DNA from: JBHEMT01 sp046262435
GTDB taxonomy: Bacteria > Chloroflexota > Dormibacteria > Aeolococcales > Aeolococcaceae
Direction of reading: 5' to 3'
NCBI GenBank assembly: GCA_046262435.1
Contig: JBHEMT010000074.1
Coordinates: 1-19,529, forward strand
Length of the DNA: 19,529 nt
Position 1 is the stretch's first letter. Each line of letters opens with the position of its first letter. The position numbers and the translations under genes are program-made. Of this stretch, positions 1 to 6,620 are shown piece after piece. The notes below the pieces were generated by a model. That model was not told the DNA's origin and ran no database searches. It saw nothing but the letters and a program-made list of their open reading frames with translations.

Positions 1-31
1 GCGGCCGGGGTGGCGACGGGCTGGGCTCCCC

Positions 32-1096
32 TTGGCGGGATCGCGATCAGCGGAGCGGGCAGCGCCTGATCACCCCCGCGCCAAACGACGGACCGTGAGG
101 GAGGCACTGCCGCCACCCAGCCCGTCCTCGGCCAGCGAGGACGGGCCGAGCGACCCTCCTCCGCCCAGCGACGTTCTGCCCAGCCACGCTCCAACCAGTG
201 ACGCTCGAACTAACGACGCTCCGCCGTGGTGGTCCCCTCGTGGGGCCAGCGCCGCCTGTGCCGACGCACTGGCGGCGCTGCAGTTGCTTCCCGACGGATG
301 TGCCGCACTGGCCTATGCCGATCCACCCTTCAACACCGGAATGGTCAGGCAGGGGCTGCGTGTCCGCACCCACAGCGGCCCGGACGGCGAACGAACGGGG
401 TTCAGTGGCCGGCGATACCACAGCACATCCGAAGCCACCCAGCAGTACGCCGACAACAGCGACGACTACCTCGGGTGGCTCCGGCCGCTCCTGGAGGAGA
501 CTCGTCGCGTTCTCAGCCCCGAGGGTACCCTCTACCTGCACCTCGACCCGCGGGAGTCGCACTACTGCAAGGTGCTGCTCGACACCGTGTTCGGGAGGGA
601 CTGTTTCCTCAACGAGGTCATCTGGGCATACGACTACGGTGCTCGCAGCAGGCGTCGCTGGCCCGCCAAACACGACGTCATCCTGGTGTACGTTCGCGAC
701 CGGCGGCGCTACCACTTCGACGCAGCCGCGGTGGAGCGCATTCCGTACCTGGCCCCGAGCCTGCAGACGGCCGAACGCGCCGCCGCCGGAAAGCTGCCCA
801 CCGACGTCTGGTGGCACACCATCGTGGCCACAAACTCCCGGGAGCGCACCGGCTACCCCACGCAGAAGCCGCTCGGCGTCCTGCGTCGCGTCGTTGCCGC
901 GTCCTCGCGGCCCGGTGACCTGGTGGTCGACTGGTGCGCCGGCAGCGGTACAACCGGCGTCGCCGCACGCGAACTGGGGAGGAGGGCATTCCTCATCGAC
1001 AGCAGCGAGAGTGCCGTGGCCCTGATGCGCACCAGGTTGGGCCTGTCCCAGGTAGTCACAGCCGCGCCACTTGCCCTGTGGACGGAGCCCGGGTAG
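32..1096 (+). CDS. Beta-class DNA methyltransferase (N6-adenine or N4-cytosine), orphan
   Basis: S-adenosylmethionine-dependent DNA methyltransferase. The catalytic motif DPPFNTG (residues 97-103) comes first and the AdoMet-binding motif DWCAGSGTTG (300-309) lies near the C-terminus, preceded by YPTQKP (275-280). This order is that of the beta class. DPPF favours N6-adenine, but N4-cytosine cannot be excluded. The middle part, including the segment after LHLDPR, would hold target recognition. The first ~65 residues are Pro/Ser/Asp-rich, probably disordered, and contain four 5-residue repeats. The start shown is TTG at 32. The frame is open to the left edge, so the true start may lie outside the window; a GTG at 95 would remove only disordered sequence. 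No restriction endonuclease is adjacent on the visible side, so it looks like a solitary regulatory or housekeeping methyltransferase. The class call is firm; the specificity is unknown. Confidence 0.88.
   Translation: MAGSRSAERAAPDHPRAKRRTVREALPPPSPSSASEDGPSDPPPPSDVLPSHAPTSDARTNDAPPWWSPRGASAACADALAALQLLPDGCAALAYADPPFNTGMVRQGLRVRTHSGPDGERTGFSGRRYHSTSEATQQYADNSDDYLGWLRPLLEETRRVLSPEGTLYLHLDPRESHYCKVLLDTVFGRDCFLNEVIWAYDYGARSRRRWPAKHDVILVYVRDRRRYHFDAAAVERIPYLAPSLQTAERAAAGKLPTDVWWHTIVATNSRERTGYPTQKPLGVLRRVVAASSRPGDLVVDWCAGSGTTGVAARELGRRAFLIDSSESAVALMRTRLGLSQVVTAAPLALWTEPG
164..223 (+). repeat. Four imperfect 15-bp tandem repeats in the methyltransferase N-terminus
   Basis: Four consecutive 15-nt units at 164-178, 179-193, 194-208 and 209-223 share the pattern (c/a)c(c/t)a(g/a)cxacg(c/t)t. 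They encode PSDVL, PSHAP, TSDAR and TNDAP. A related PSDPP segment sits just upstream at 146-160, with one extra codon before the array. The unit length is a multiple of three, so copy-number changes would keep the frame. Confidence 0.75.
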
Positions 1097-1104
1097 CCCA
1101 GGTG

Positions 1105-1132
1105 TTCACTGCGTGTCCGCGACTGATATGGT
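1105..1132 (+). promoter_or_regulatory. Possible promoter for the 67-residue membrane protein
   Basis: A TTCACT (1105-1110) and a TATGGT (1127-1132) are 16 bp apart, resembling sigma-70 -35 and -10 boxes. They lie just after the methyltransferase stop and about 37 nt before the next start. This is a visual match only. Confidence 0.35.
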
Positions 1133-1168
1133 CCCTGGCGTCAGCGGGGCTCGGTAAAGGAGAGCACT

Positions 1169-1372
1169 GTGAAGTACGCGGTCATCGGGTTCATCGACGT
1201 TCTGCTTGGATTGGGTGTCGGTACCTTTACCGCACGTCGCCGGGGAACCGGGATGGCGGTCCTCTGGGGCGTGATCAGTTTTCTGCTCGGGCTCCTCGGG
1301 GTGGTGGCCTGGGCCATCTACATGGGAGTGAGCGGACGCAATCGGCCGGCCGCCGGTAGCCCTAGCCCCTGA
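1169..1372 (+). CDS. Small two-helix membrane protein, unrecognised
   Basis: A 67-residue protein of unknown function. A hydrophobic stretch at about residues 3-21 and a second at about 30-52 are separated by a basic RRRGTG loop, which by the positive-inside rule should face the cytoplasm. The C-terminal tail is short and polar. The GTG start is set by a clear Shine-Dalgarno sequence AAAGGAG (1156-1162), 6 nt upstream. Its last 11 bp overlap the 3' end of the convergent acyl-CoA dehydrogenase gene. The strong ribosome site and clean hydrophobic pattern argue for a real gene. I do not recognise a family. Confidence 0.65.
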   Translation: MKYAVIGFIDVLLGLGVGTFTARRRGTGMAVLWGVISFLLGLLGVVAWAIYMGVSGRNRPAAGSPSP

Positions 1373-2546
1373 CCGCGTAGCGCTCGAGCAAACCTTTGGC
1401 GATGATGATCCGCTGGATCTCGTTGGTGCCCTCGCCGATGATCAGCAGCGGAGCGTCGCGGTAGAGCCGCTCGATCTGATACTCCTTCGAGAATCCGTAG
1501 CCGCCGTGCACCCGCATGGCCTCCCCCACCACCTCGAAGCAGGTCTCGCTGGCGAACAGCTTGGCCATCCCGCATTCGACGTCGGCTCGCTCCCCGGCGT
1601 CCTTGGTACGCGCCGCCATCTGGGTGAGCAGGCGAGCGGCGGCAATCTTGGTTGCCATGTCGGCGAGCTTGAACTGGATCGCCTGGTGCTGCGCAATCGG
1701 CTTTCCAAACGTCTGCCGTTGCTGGGCGTACTCGATCGCCAGTTCGAAAGCACGCTGCGCCACTCCGACGCCTCGGGCGGCGACGTTGATCCTCCCCACC
1801 TCGATGGCCGCCATCATCTGCGCGAATCCCTTGCCTTCCACGCCTCCCAGCAGGTTGGTCGCCGGCTGACGGTTGTTCTCGAAAACCAGCTCGGTGGTCT
1901 CGAGGCCCTTGTATCCGAGCTTCTCGATGTGCTTTCCCGCGGAGAAGCCCGGGTACTGCTTCTCGGCGAGGATGCAGCTCATCCCCCGGTGCGCGGGCGA
2001 GGCTGCGGGGTCGGTCTTCACCAGGGTGGCAACCAGCGCGGCGCGCTCGCCGTTGGTCACCCACATCTTGGTGCCGTTGATGACGTAGTCGTCGACATCT
2101 CGCTGGGCACGAGTCTGGATCGCCTGCACATCGCTGCCGCAGTTCGGCTCACTCATCGAGAAGCCGGCCCGGACCTCGCCGCTGGCCATCCGGGGCAGGA
2201 AACGCTGCTTCTGTTCGTCGGTGCCAAAGGTCTCCAGCAGGTAGGAGACGATGAAGTGGGTGTTGATGATCCCGGTCACCGACATCCACCCGCGTGCGAT
2301 CTCCTCGCACACCAGGGCGTAGGTTTCGAAGTTGAGCCCGGCGCCGCCGAACTCCTCGGAGATGGCAAAGCCGAAGAACCCCAGCTCGCGCATCTTGGCG
2401 ACGATGTCCTCGGGAAACTCGTCGTCGTGCTCAAGCCGCTGGGCCACCGGGATGATCTCCCGCTCGACGAAGTCGCGCACCAGGTCGACCACCTGGCGCT
2501 GCTCGTCGGTCAGGCCGGCTGTCGGGCGGGAGGCAGTCAGCGCCAT
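1362..2546 (-). CDS. Acyl-CoA dehydrogenase (FAD-dependent)
   Basis: A 394-residue flavoprotein of the acyl-CoA dehydrogenase family, which oxidises an acyl-CoA to the 2,3-enoyl-CoA and passes electrons to ETF. Length and layout are standard: a helical N-terminal domain, then the beta-domain with FSMSEPNCGSDV and MWVTNGE, then a C-terminal helical domain with RQTFGKPIAQHQAIQ and VHGGYGFSKEYQIERLYRD. The catalytic base is visible as E372 in IIGEGTNEIQR, the position used by short- and medium-chain enzymes. The frame is open further upstream, but the ATG at 2546 is chosen because GAGGAG (2554-2559) lies 7 nt before it and the family N-terminus begins there. It is the last gene of a minus-strand group after the DUF2332 and CoA-lyase genes. 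That suggests a degradation pathway for a branched or unusual acyl-CoA; chain length cannot be read from sequence. Confidence 0.95.
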   Translation of the reverse strand: MALTASRPTAGLTDEQRQVVDLVRDFVEREIIPVAQRLEHDDEFPEDIVAKMRELGFFGFAISEEFGGAGLNFETYALVCEEIARGWMSVTGIINTHFIVSYLLETFGTDEQKQRFLPRMASGEVRAGFSMSEPNCGSDVQAIQTRAQRDVDDYVINGTKMWVTNGERAALVATLVKTDPAASPAHRGMSCILAEKQYPGFSAGKHIEKLGYKGLETTELVFENNRQPATNLLGGVEGKGFAQMMAAIEVGRINVAARGVGVAQRAFELAIEYAQQRQTFGKPIAQHQAIQFKLADMATKIAAARLLTQMAARTKDAGERADVECGMAKLFASETCFEVVGEAMRVHGGYGFSKEYQIERLYRDAPLLIIGEGTNEIQRIIIAKGLLERYAVRG

Positions 2547-2553
2547 TGGTGGT

Positions 2554-2559
2554 CTCCTC
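2554..2559 (-). promoter_or_regulatory. Ribosome binding site fixing the acyl-CoA dehydrogenase start
   Basis: GAGGAG on the minus strand lies 7 nt upstream of the ATG at 2546. It decides the start over longer in-frame options reaching up to 2831. Confidence 0.8.
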
Positions 2560-2634
2560 GTGCCGGCATCGTGCGTTGCCCCTGATGACTGTCTGCCGGC
2601 CCTGCCGCCGAGTGTAGCCCCGCCGCCGCCCTGG

Positions 2635-3807
2635 TCAGGGCGGCCCGACTGCTGCGGCCGTCGCTGGGTCGATCCACTCCAGCCACACGCCGTGCGGGTG
2701 ATGGGTGCAGAGGAGCACGTCCTCGCGCACCGCGCCGGCATGCAGCCGCCGGGCGCGCAGCTCCACGCCGCTGCGGTCCAGCTCGTTGCGCCCCGCGGTG
2801 GTGAGCCACCACACCGGCCTGTCGCGGGCAACGCCGGCGATGGTGGTGCCGAACAGCTCCCGGTCGGCGTGGCTGAAATGGGCCAGGGCGTAGGTGGTGA
2901 TCACCACCAACGGAAGGTGGGGAGGCGCGTCGGCCGCGGCGGCAGGGAGCGCGCCGGCTGCGTTGCCCGTGCGTATGCGGAGAGGATCGGCACGAACGGC
3001 CTCCGCGGCCAGGCGGACGCGGCGGAGCCGCTCGGCATCACCCGGCCAGATCAGCGCCTCGAGCCAGCTCAGCGAGTCGGGATCGTCGACATCGATGGGA
3101 TCGAGGTCGATGCCGGTTCGCCAGCCGAGGTGCAGCGGCGCGGCGCAGGGTGGAATCAGCGGCCCGCGCAGCTCACAGGCCAACTGCAACGCAGCGCCGA
3201 GATCTCCGACGCGCCGACCCGCGCCGTAGTCGTAGCCGAACCGATTCATGCGCAGGGTGAAGCCCGCGCTGGTGCCCACGTCGCATACCGCGAGCTCGGT
3301 CACCCCCTCGCGCTGAGCAATCGCCTGCAGACCCGGACGGATCACGACACACCGCCGGGGCTCATTGGTCTGCACCAGCCGCGTGGTGATCTCGGCGAGC
3401 AGCTCGTCACGGCGCCGCAGGCACAGCTCCCCCAGCAGAGCCACCGGGTCGTCGCTCCCCGGACCGTCCGCTGGCGGGCGTCTGCCCGCGATGTCCGGAT
3501 GGAATGCGGCGAGCGGCTCCTCGGGGTGGCGGAGCAGCAGCAGGCGCACCGCGGCAAAGAAGAGGTTGGGTCGCCGTTGGCCGGGGAGCGCCCGGTCGGC
3601 GAGTGCGAGCAAGGCATCGTCGTCTGCGACCGCGGCACTGAGCCGGGCGTAGAGACGGCTGCCGTCGCTCTCGGTCTGCCGGACGAAGTCGCGGAACTGG
3701 GCGGCCACGAAGTCGCGGCGCGCATGCCCATCGGGCCCCGGATCGCCCCAGCGCGGCCCCTGCTCGGCCGCCGGCAGCCCCGCGGGCTCGGAGGCCGCCC
3801 CGGTCAC
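2635..3807 (-). CDS. DUF2332 family protein
   Basis: A 390-residue protein resembling the uncharacterised DUF2332 family common in high-GC Gram-positives. Supporting segments are an N-terminal helical part (FVAAQFRDFVRQ), LLLRHPEEPLAAFHPD, and the glycine-rich DVGTSAGFTL at 176-185. After these come a DLDPIDV-type segment and a C-terminal WWLTTAGRNEL/HPHGVWLEW region. The DxGxSxG loop after a hydrophobic strand looks like a Rossmann nucleotide or AdoMet loop, but that reading is my inference. The start is GTG at 3807, whose last two bases belong to the TGA of the CoA-lyase gene (GTGA overlap), so translation is probably coupled. Longer in-frame extensions would run inside the lyase gene and are rejected. 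It sits between the lyase and the acyl-CoA dehydrogenase, hinting at a role in acyl-CoA metabolism. The biochemical function is unknown. Confidence 0.85.
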   Translation of the reverse strand: MTGAASEPAGLPAAEQGPRWGDPGPDGHARRDFVAAQFRDFVRQTESDGSRLYARLSAAVADDDALLALADRALPGQRRPNLFFAAVRLLLLRHPEEPLAAFHPDIAGRRPPADGPGSDDPVALLGELCLRRRDELLAEITTRLVQTNEPRRCVVIRPGLQAIAQREGVTELAVCDVGTSAGFTLRMNRFGYDYGAGRRVGDLGAALQLACELRGPLIPPCAAPLHLGWRTGIDLDPIDVDDPDSLSWLEALIWPGDAERLRRVRLAAEAVRADPLRIRTGNAAGALPAAAADAPPHLPLVVITTYALAHFSHADRELFGTTIAGVARDRPVWWLTTAGRNELDRSGVELRARRLHAGAVREDVLLCTHHPHGVWLEWIDPATAAAVGPP

Positions 3808-4751
3808 GGACGCGCCGGGCCCTCGCCGGCCGCGGAGGGAGTCAGGCCCGCGGCGAGGCCACGGACGCGGAACTGGGTTGCCATCTTGCGCGACGCCTCG
3901 TCGATCATCTCGTCGCCGAGCATCGCCGCGCCGCGCCGGTCCACCTCCGTTGCCCGCCGATACGCATCGAGAATGGCGATCGACTTGTCGAAGAGCTCCT
4001 GAGAGGGAGTGAAGGCGCGGTTGCAGGGCTCGATCTGCCCTGGATGCAGTACCCACTTACCGTCGTAGCCGAGCGCGGCGGCGCGCGACGCCCATTCCCC
4101 GAAGCCTTCGAGGTCGCGGATCTGCAGGTAGGGGCCATCGATCACCTGAATCCCCGCTGCCCTGGCGGCCACTGCGAGCTTGAAGAGCACGTAGTGAAAG
4201 ATGTCGCCGGGGTAGTCGCTGCGGCCGCCGATGGTCAGTGACGGAAGCTGCATGGCGGCGCTGAAGTCGGCGGGCCCGAAGATCAGGGTCTCCACCCGCG
4301 GGGACGCGGTGGCGATCGCCTCCGCGTTGGTGAGCCCGAGCGCGTCCTCGATCTGTGCCTCGATGCCGATGCCGCCCGGCGGCAGCCCCAGTTCCTGCTC
4401 GAGCTGCTCAAGCGCCCGGTCGACGAAGGCGACGTCGCCGACGTTCTGCACCTTCGGCACCATCACGCAGTCGAGCGCCGCACCTGCGCCTTCGACCACA
4501 GCGACCAGGTCGCGCAACGCCCAGGGGGTGTGGACGTCGTTGATGCGGACCACGCGCACCTTGCTGCCCCAGTCGTGGGTGGTCAGCGCTTCGACGATCT
4601 TGGCGCGCGCCCCGGGCTTCTCGAGCGGGGCGCAGGCGTCCTCGAGGTCGAGGAACACCTCGTCGGCGCCGGAGGCGGCCGCCTTCTCCATCATCCGCGG
4701 GTTGCTGCCAGGGCAGGCGAGAACCGACCGGCGCAGGCGCTGCACGGGCAT
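3804..4751 (-). CDS. HpcH/HpaI aldolase / CitE-type CoA-ester lyase
   Basis: A 315-residue TIM-barrel lyase of the citrate-lyase-beta/malyl-CoA lyase superfamily, which makes or breaks a C-C bond in a CoA ester such as malyl-CoA, methylmalyl-CoA or citramalyl-CoA, using Mg2+. Visible features are RRSVLACPGSNPRM at the N-terminus, VFLDLEDAC (32-40), VRIND (67-72), VMVPKV (96-101), IGIEAQIEDALGL (128-140, with metal-ligand E131), FGPADFSAAM (158-167, with D162) and GKWVLHPGQI (231-240). The start is ATG at 4751, with a perfect AGGAGG (4761-4766) 9 nt upstream. Its stop overlaps the GTG of the DUF2332 gene. Exact substrate is not decidable; linkage to an acyl-CoA dehydrogenase favours degradation of an organic acid or acyl chain over citrate fermentation, whose alpha subunit is absent. 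Confidence 0.92.
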   Translation of the reverse strand: MPVQRLRRSVLACPGSNPRMMEKAAASGADEVFLDLEDACAPLEKPGARAKIVEALTTHDWGSKVRVVRINDVHTPWALRDLVAVVEGAGAALDCVMVPKVQNVGDVAFVDRALEQLEQELGLPPGGIGIEAQIEDALGLTNAEAIATASPRVETLIFGPADFSAAMQLPSLTIGGRSDYPGDIFHYVLFKLAVAARAAGIQVIDGPYLQIRDLEGFGEWASRAAALGYDGKWVLHPGQIEPCNRAFTPSQELFDKSIAILDAYRRATEVDRRGAAMLGDEMIDEASRKMATQFRVRGLAAGLTPSAAGEGPARP

Positions 4752-4760
4752 CGGTCAGGA

Positions 4761-4766
4761 CCTCCT
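4761..4766 (-). promoter_or_regulatory. Ribosome binding site of the CoA-ester lyase
   Basis: A perfect AGGAGG on the minus strand, 9 nt before the ATG at 4751. Confidence 0.8.
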
Positions 4767-4799
4767 GATGGGGCGCCCGGAGGCGCGGTCGAGCGAGTA

Positions 4800-5312
4800 C
4801 TAGCCGGGACGGAAACCGGGCGGCGATTGGCTGGGCCCGCGCGGCGGAGCGGGCCCGTCATCGGGCGAAGCGCCGCGGCGTCCCCCGGGAGCACCCGGCG
4901 GCCCGTCGCCGTCCGGCGCCATCCCCGGCATCCCGAACATGCCCAGCAGTCGCTCCATCTCCTCCGGGCCACCGAGGTCGTCCTGGACGCGCTGCATCAT
5001 CTCGCCCATCAGCTCCTGCAGCCGCGGATCGTCGGCGAGCTTGCCCTGTACCCCCCCGAGCTGGCCCATCAAATCCTTGATCGCCGCTTCCTGGGCCACC
5101 TGCATCAGCACGGGCTGGGTCGCGGCCGCCACCACGGTCTGGGACTGCTCGCGAAGCACCTCGAACCCCTTGCAGGCGATGCACTCTCCGCGGTGCCCGC
5201 AGCTGCACAGACGGCTCTTGAGCAGGTCGAGCTCGCGATGCAGACCGCTGAGGTCGATGCCCTGCGGCTGGTCCGCCGACTGGTCCGGTGCCTGGCTGTC
5301 CACGCCGGGCAT
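4800..5312 (-). CDS. Unrecognised Cys-motif, Met/Pro-rich protein
   Basis: A 170-residue protein I do not recognise. After a short polar N-terminus comes a helical stretch (IDLSGLHRELDLLKSRL), then a compact cysteine cluster with the pattern CxCGHxxxCxxC, which could bind zinc. Next are amphipathic, Gln- and Met-rich helices (through LMGEMMQRVQDDLGG), which look able to form a coiled coil. The last ~45 residues are Pro/Gly/Arg-rich and likely disordered. No signal peptide or membrane segment is seen. The ATG at 5312 is preferred over an in-frame start at 5375, whose extra residues are low-complexity and Arg-rich; the ribosome site is weak either way. It lies 81 bp after the REC-EAL gene and 48 bp before the CoA-lyase gene on the same strand, so membership of either unit is unclear. 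Confidence 0.7.
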   Translation of the reverse strand: MPGVDSQAPDQSADQPQGIDLSGLHRELDLLKSRLCSCGHRGECIACKGFEVLREQSQTVVAAATQPVLMQVAQEAAIKDLMGQLGGVQGKLADDPRLQELMGEMMQRVQDDLGGPEEMERLLGMFGMPGMAPDGDGPPGAPGGRRGASPDDGPAPPRGPSQSPPGFRPG

Positions 5313-5393
5313 CCTACCGCCGGGTCTCCGAACCCCGACCGACCGCGGCGGCACAGCGCCTCCGCCGCGTCGCACGCCACCTCCGGACCGGTC

Positions 5394-6620
5394 TCAGCCG
5401 GCGATCGGCAGGCCCGCAGCTGGGTCGAGGGGGGCGGGGCGCCCGAGCAGGTACCCCTGGCCGTAGACCGCGCCCATCTCCTTGGCCAGCCGTTCCTCGA
5501 CCGGGCTCTCGATCCCCTCGGCGAGCACCGTGGCGCCGGTGTGGCCCGCGAAGGAGATCAGTGCTTGGGCCAGCGCCTCGCTGGTTCGGTTGTGGGCCAG
5601 TCCGGCGGTGATCACCCGATCGAGCTTGATGATCTCCGGTTCCAGCTGGAGGATGTGTCGCAGGCTGGTGTACCCGGCGCCGGCATCGTCCACGGCGAGT
5701 CTGGCTCCGGCCGCTCGCAGTGCCGCGAAGCCGCGGTGCAGTGCGTCGTAGTCGTCAACGGGTGCGTGCTCGGTGACCTCGAAGACCAGGCGCGCGCCGA
5801 GCTCGACCAGCGCGGGGTGATTGAGCGCCCCGCTGGCGATGGTGTCGGGGGCCACGTTGACGCAGAGGAAGATGTCCGGCCCGAGCTGACGAAGGCCGAG
5901 CACAGCGCGGCGGATGGCGAACACGTCCAGCTGTCGCTCGAGGCCGAGGTCGCGTGCCTCGGCGAACCAGACGTCGGGGGCTCGCTGTGGCTCCATGGTG
6001 AATCGGGCAAGGGCCTCGTACCCGACCACGGCGCGGCTGCGAAGGTCGAAAATCGGTTGGTAGACGAAGCTGAGCGCATCCCCGGCCATCGCCCCGCGCA
6101 GCCGCTCCAGCCGTTCCGCCCGCTGTGCGGAGGCGAGTTGGTCCTCGAGCAGGCGGTCGGTGAGCTCGGCGACCACCGGACCCGCCACCTCGGCCGACAG
6201 CGGAGCCTGTCCGGCCGCGACGTTGCGGATCGCCTCGAGAATGCTCGACACCGGAGCGCCCTTGACCAGGTACCCGGCGGCCCCGGCGCTGAGCATGGTG
6301 AAGACCGTCTCCCGGCTCTCCGCAGCGGAGAGGGCCAGCACCCGGGTGCCCGGCGAGACCGCGCGGATGCCACGCGCTGCCTCCGCACCACCGCCGGGCA
6401 TGCGGACGTCCACCAGGGCCACATCTGGTTGATGCTGCTTGGCGGCGGCGACCGCCACCATCGCGTCCGCGGCGACGGCGACCACGGCGAACCCCGACTC
6501 GTCGCTGATCAGGTCGCGGAGAGCTTCGCGGAGGATGTCCTCGTCGTCGGCGATCAGCACGCTGATCACCCGCTTCCAACTGCCCCTGCGCTCCTGGCTC
6601 ACGGGCTCTCGCCTGCTCAT
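5394..6620 (-). CDS. Response regulator with EAL output: c-di-GMP phosphodiesterase
   Basis: A 408-residue cytoplasmic protein. An N-terminal receiver domain (about 18-140) has the acidic pair D25/D26, phospho-acceptor D71 in LVDVRMPG, S98 and K120. It is joined by a charged helical linker (about 150-178) to an EAL domain (about 180-400). The EAL domain looks catalytically complete: E202 in YEALARF, N255 in VNVAP, E281/E284 in FEVTEHA, D311/D312 in DDAGAGYTSL, K332 in IKLDR, E368 in AEGIES and Q388 in YGQGYLLGRP. It should hydrolyse c-di-GMP to pGpG under control of receiver phosphorylation. The ATG at 6620 overlaps the kinase stop as ATGA, so the two are translationally coupled and are very likely cognate partners. 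There is no LuxR-type helix-turn-helix, although the receiver resembles the NarL group. Confidence 0.93.
   Translation of the reverse strand: MSRREPVSQERRGSWKRVISVLIADDEDILREALRDLISDESGFAVVAVAADAMVAVAAAKQHQPDVALVDVRMPGGGAEAARGIRAVSPGTRVLALSAAESRETVFTMLSAGAAGYLVKGAPVSSILEAIRNVAAGQAPLSAEVAGPVVAELTDRLLEDQLASAQRAERLERLRGAMAGDALSFVYQPIFDLRSRAVVGYEALARFTMEPQRAPDVWFAEARDLGLERQLDVFAIRRAVLGLRQLGPDIFLCVNVAPDTIASGALNHPALVELGARLVFEVTEHAPVDDYDALHRGFAALRAAGARLAVDDAGAGYTSLRHILQLEPEIIKLDRVITAGLAHNRTSEALAQALISFAGHTGATVLAEGIESPVEERLAKEMGAVYGQGYLLGRPAPLDPAAGLPIAG

Noticed and set aside
32..1372. A restriction-modification or phage-defence island at the left end
   Set aside because: Only the methyltransferase is present. 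No endonuclease, specificity subunit, integrase or toxin-antitoxin gene is visible in the window.
2332..4002. A 556-codon plus-strand frame
   Set aside because: It is antisense to the DUF2332 and acyl-CoA dehydrogenase genes; it shows no domain and no ribosome site.
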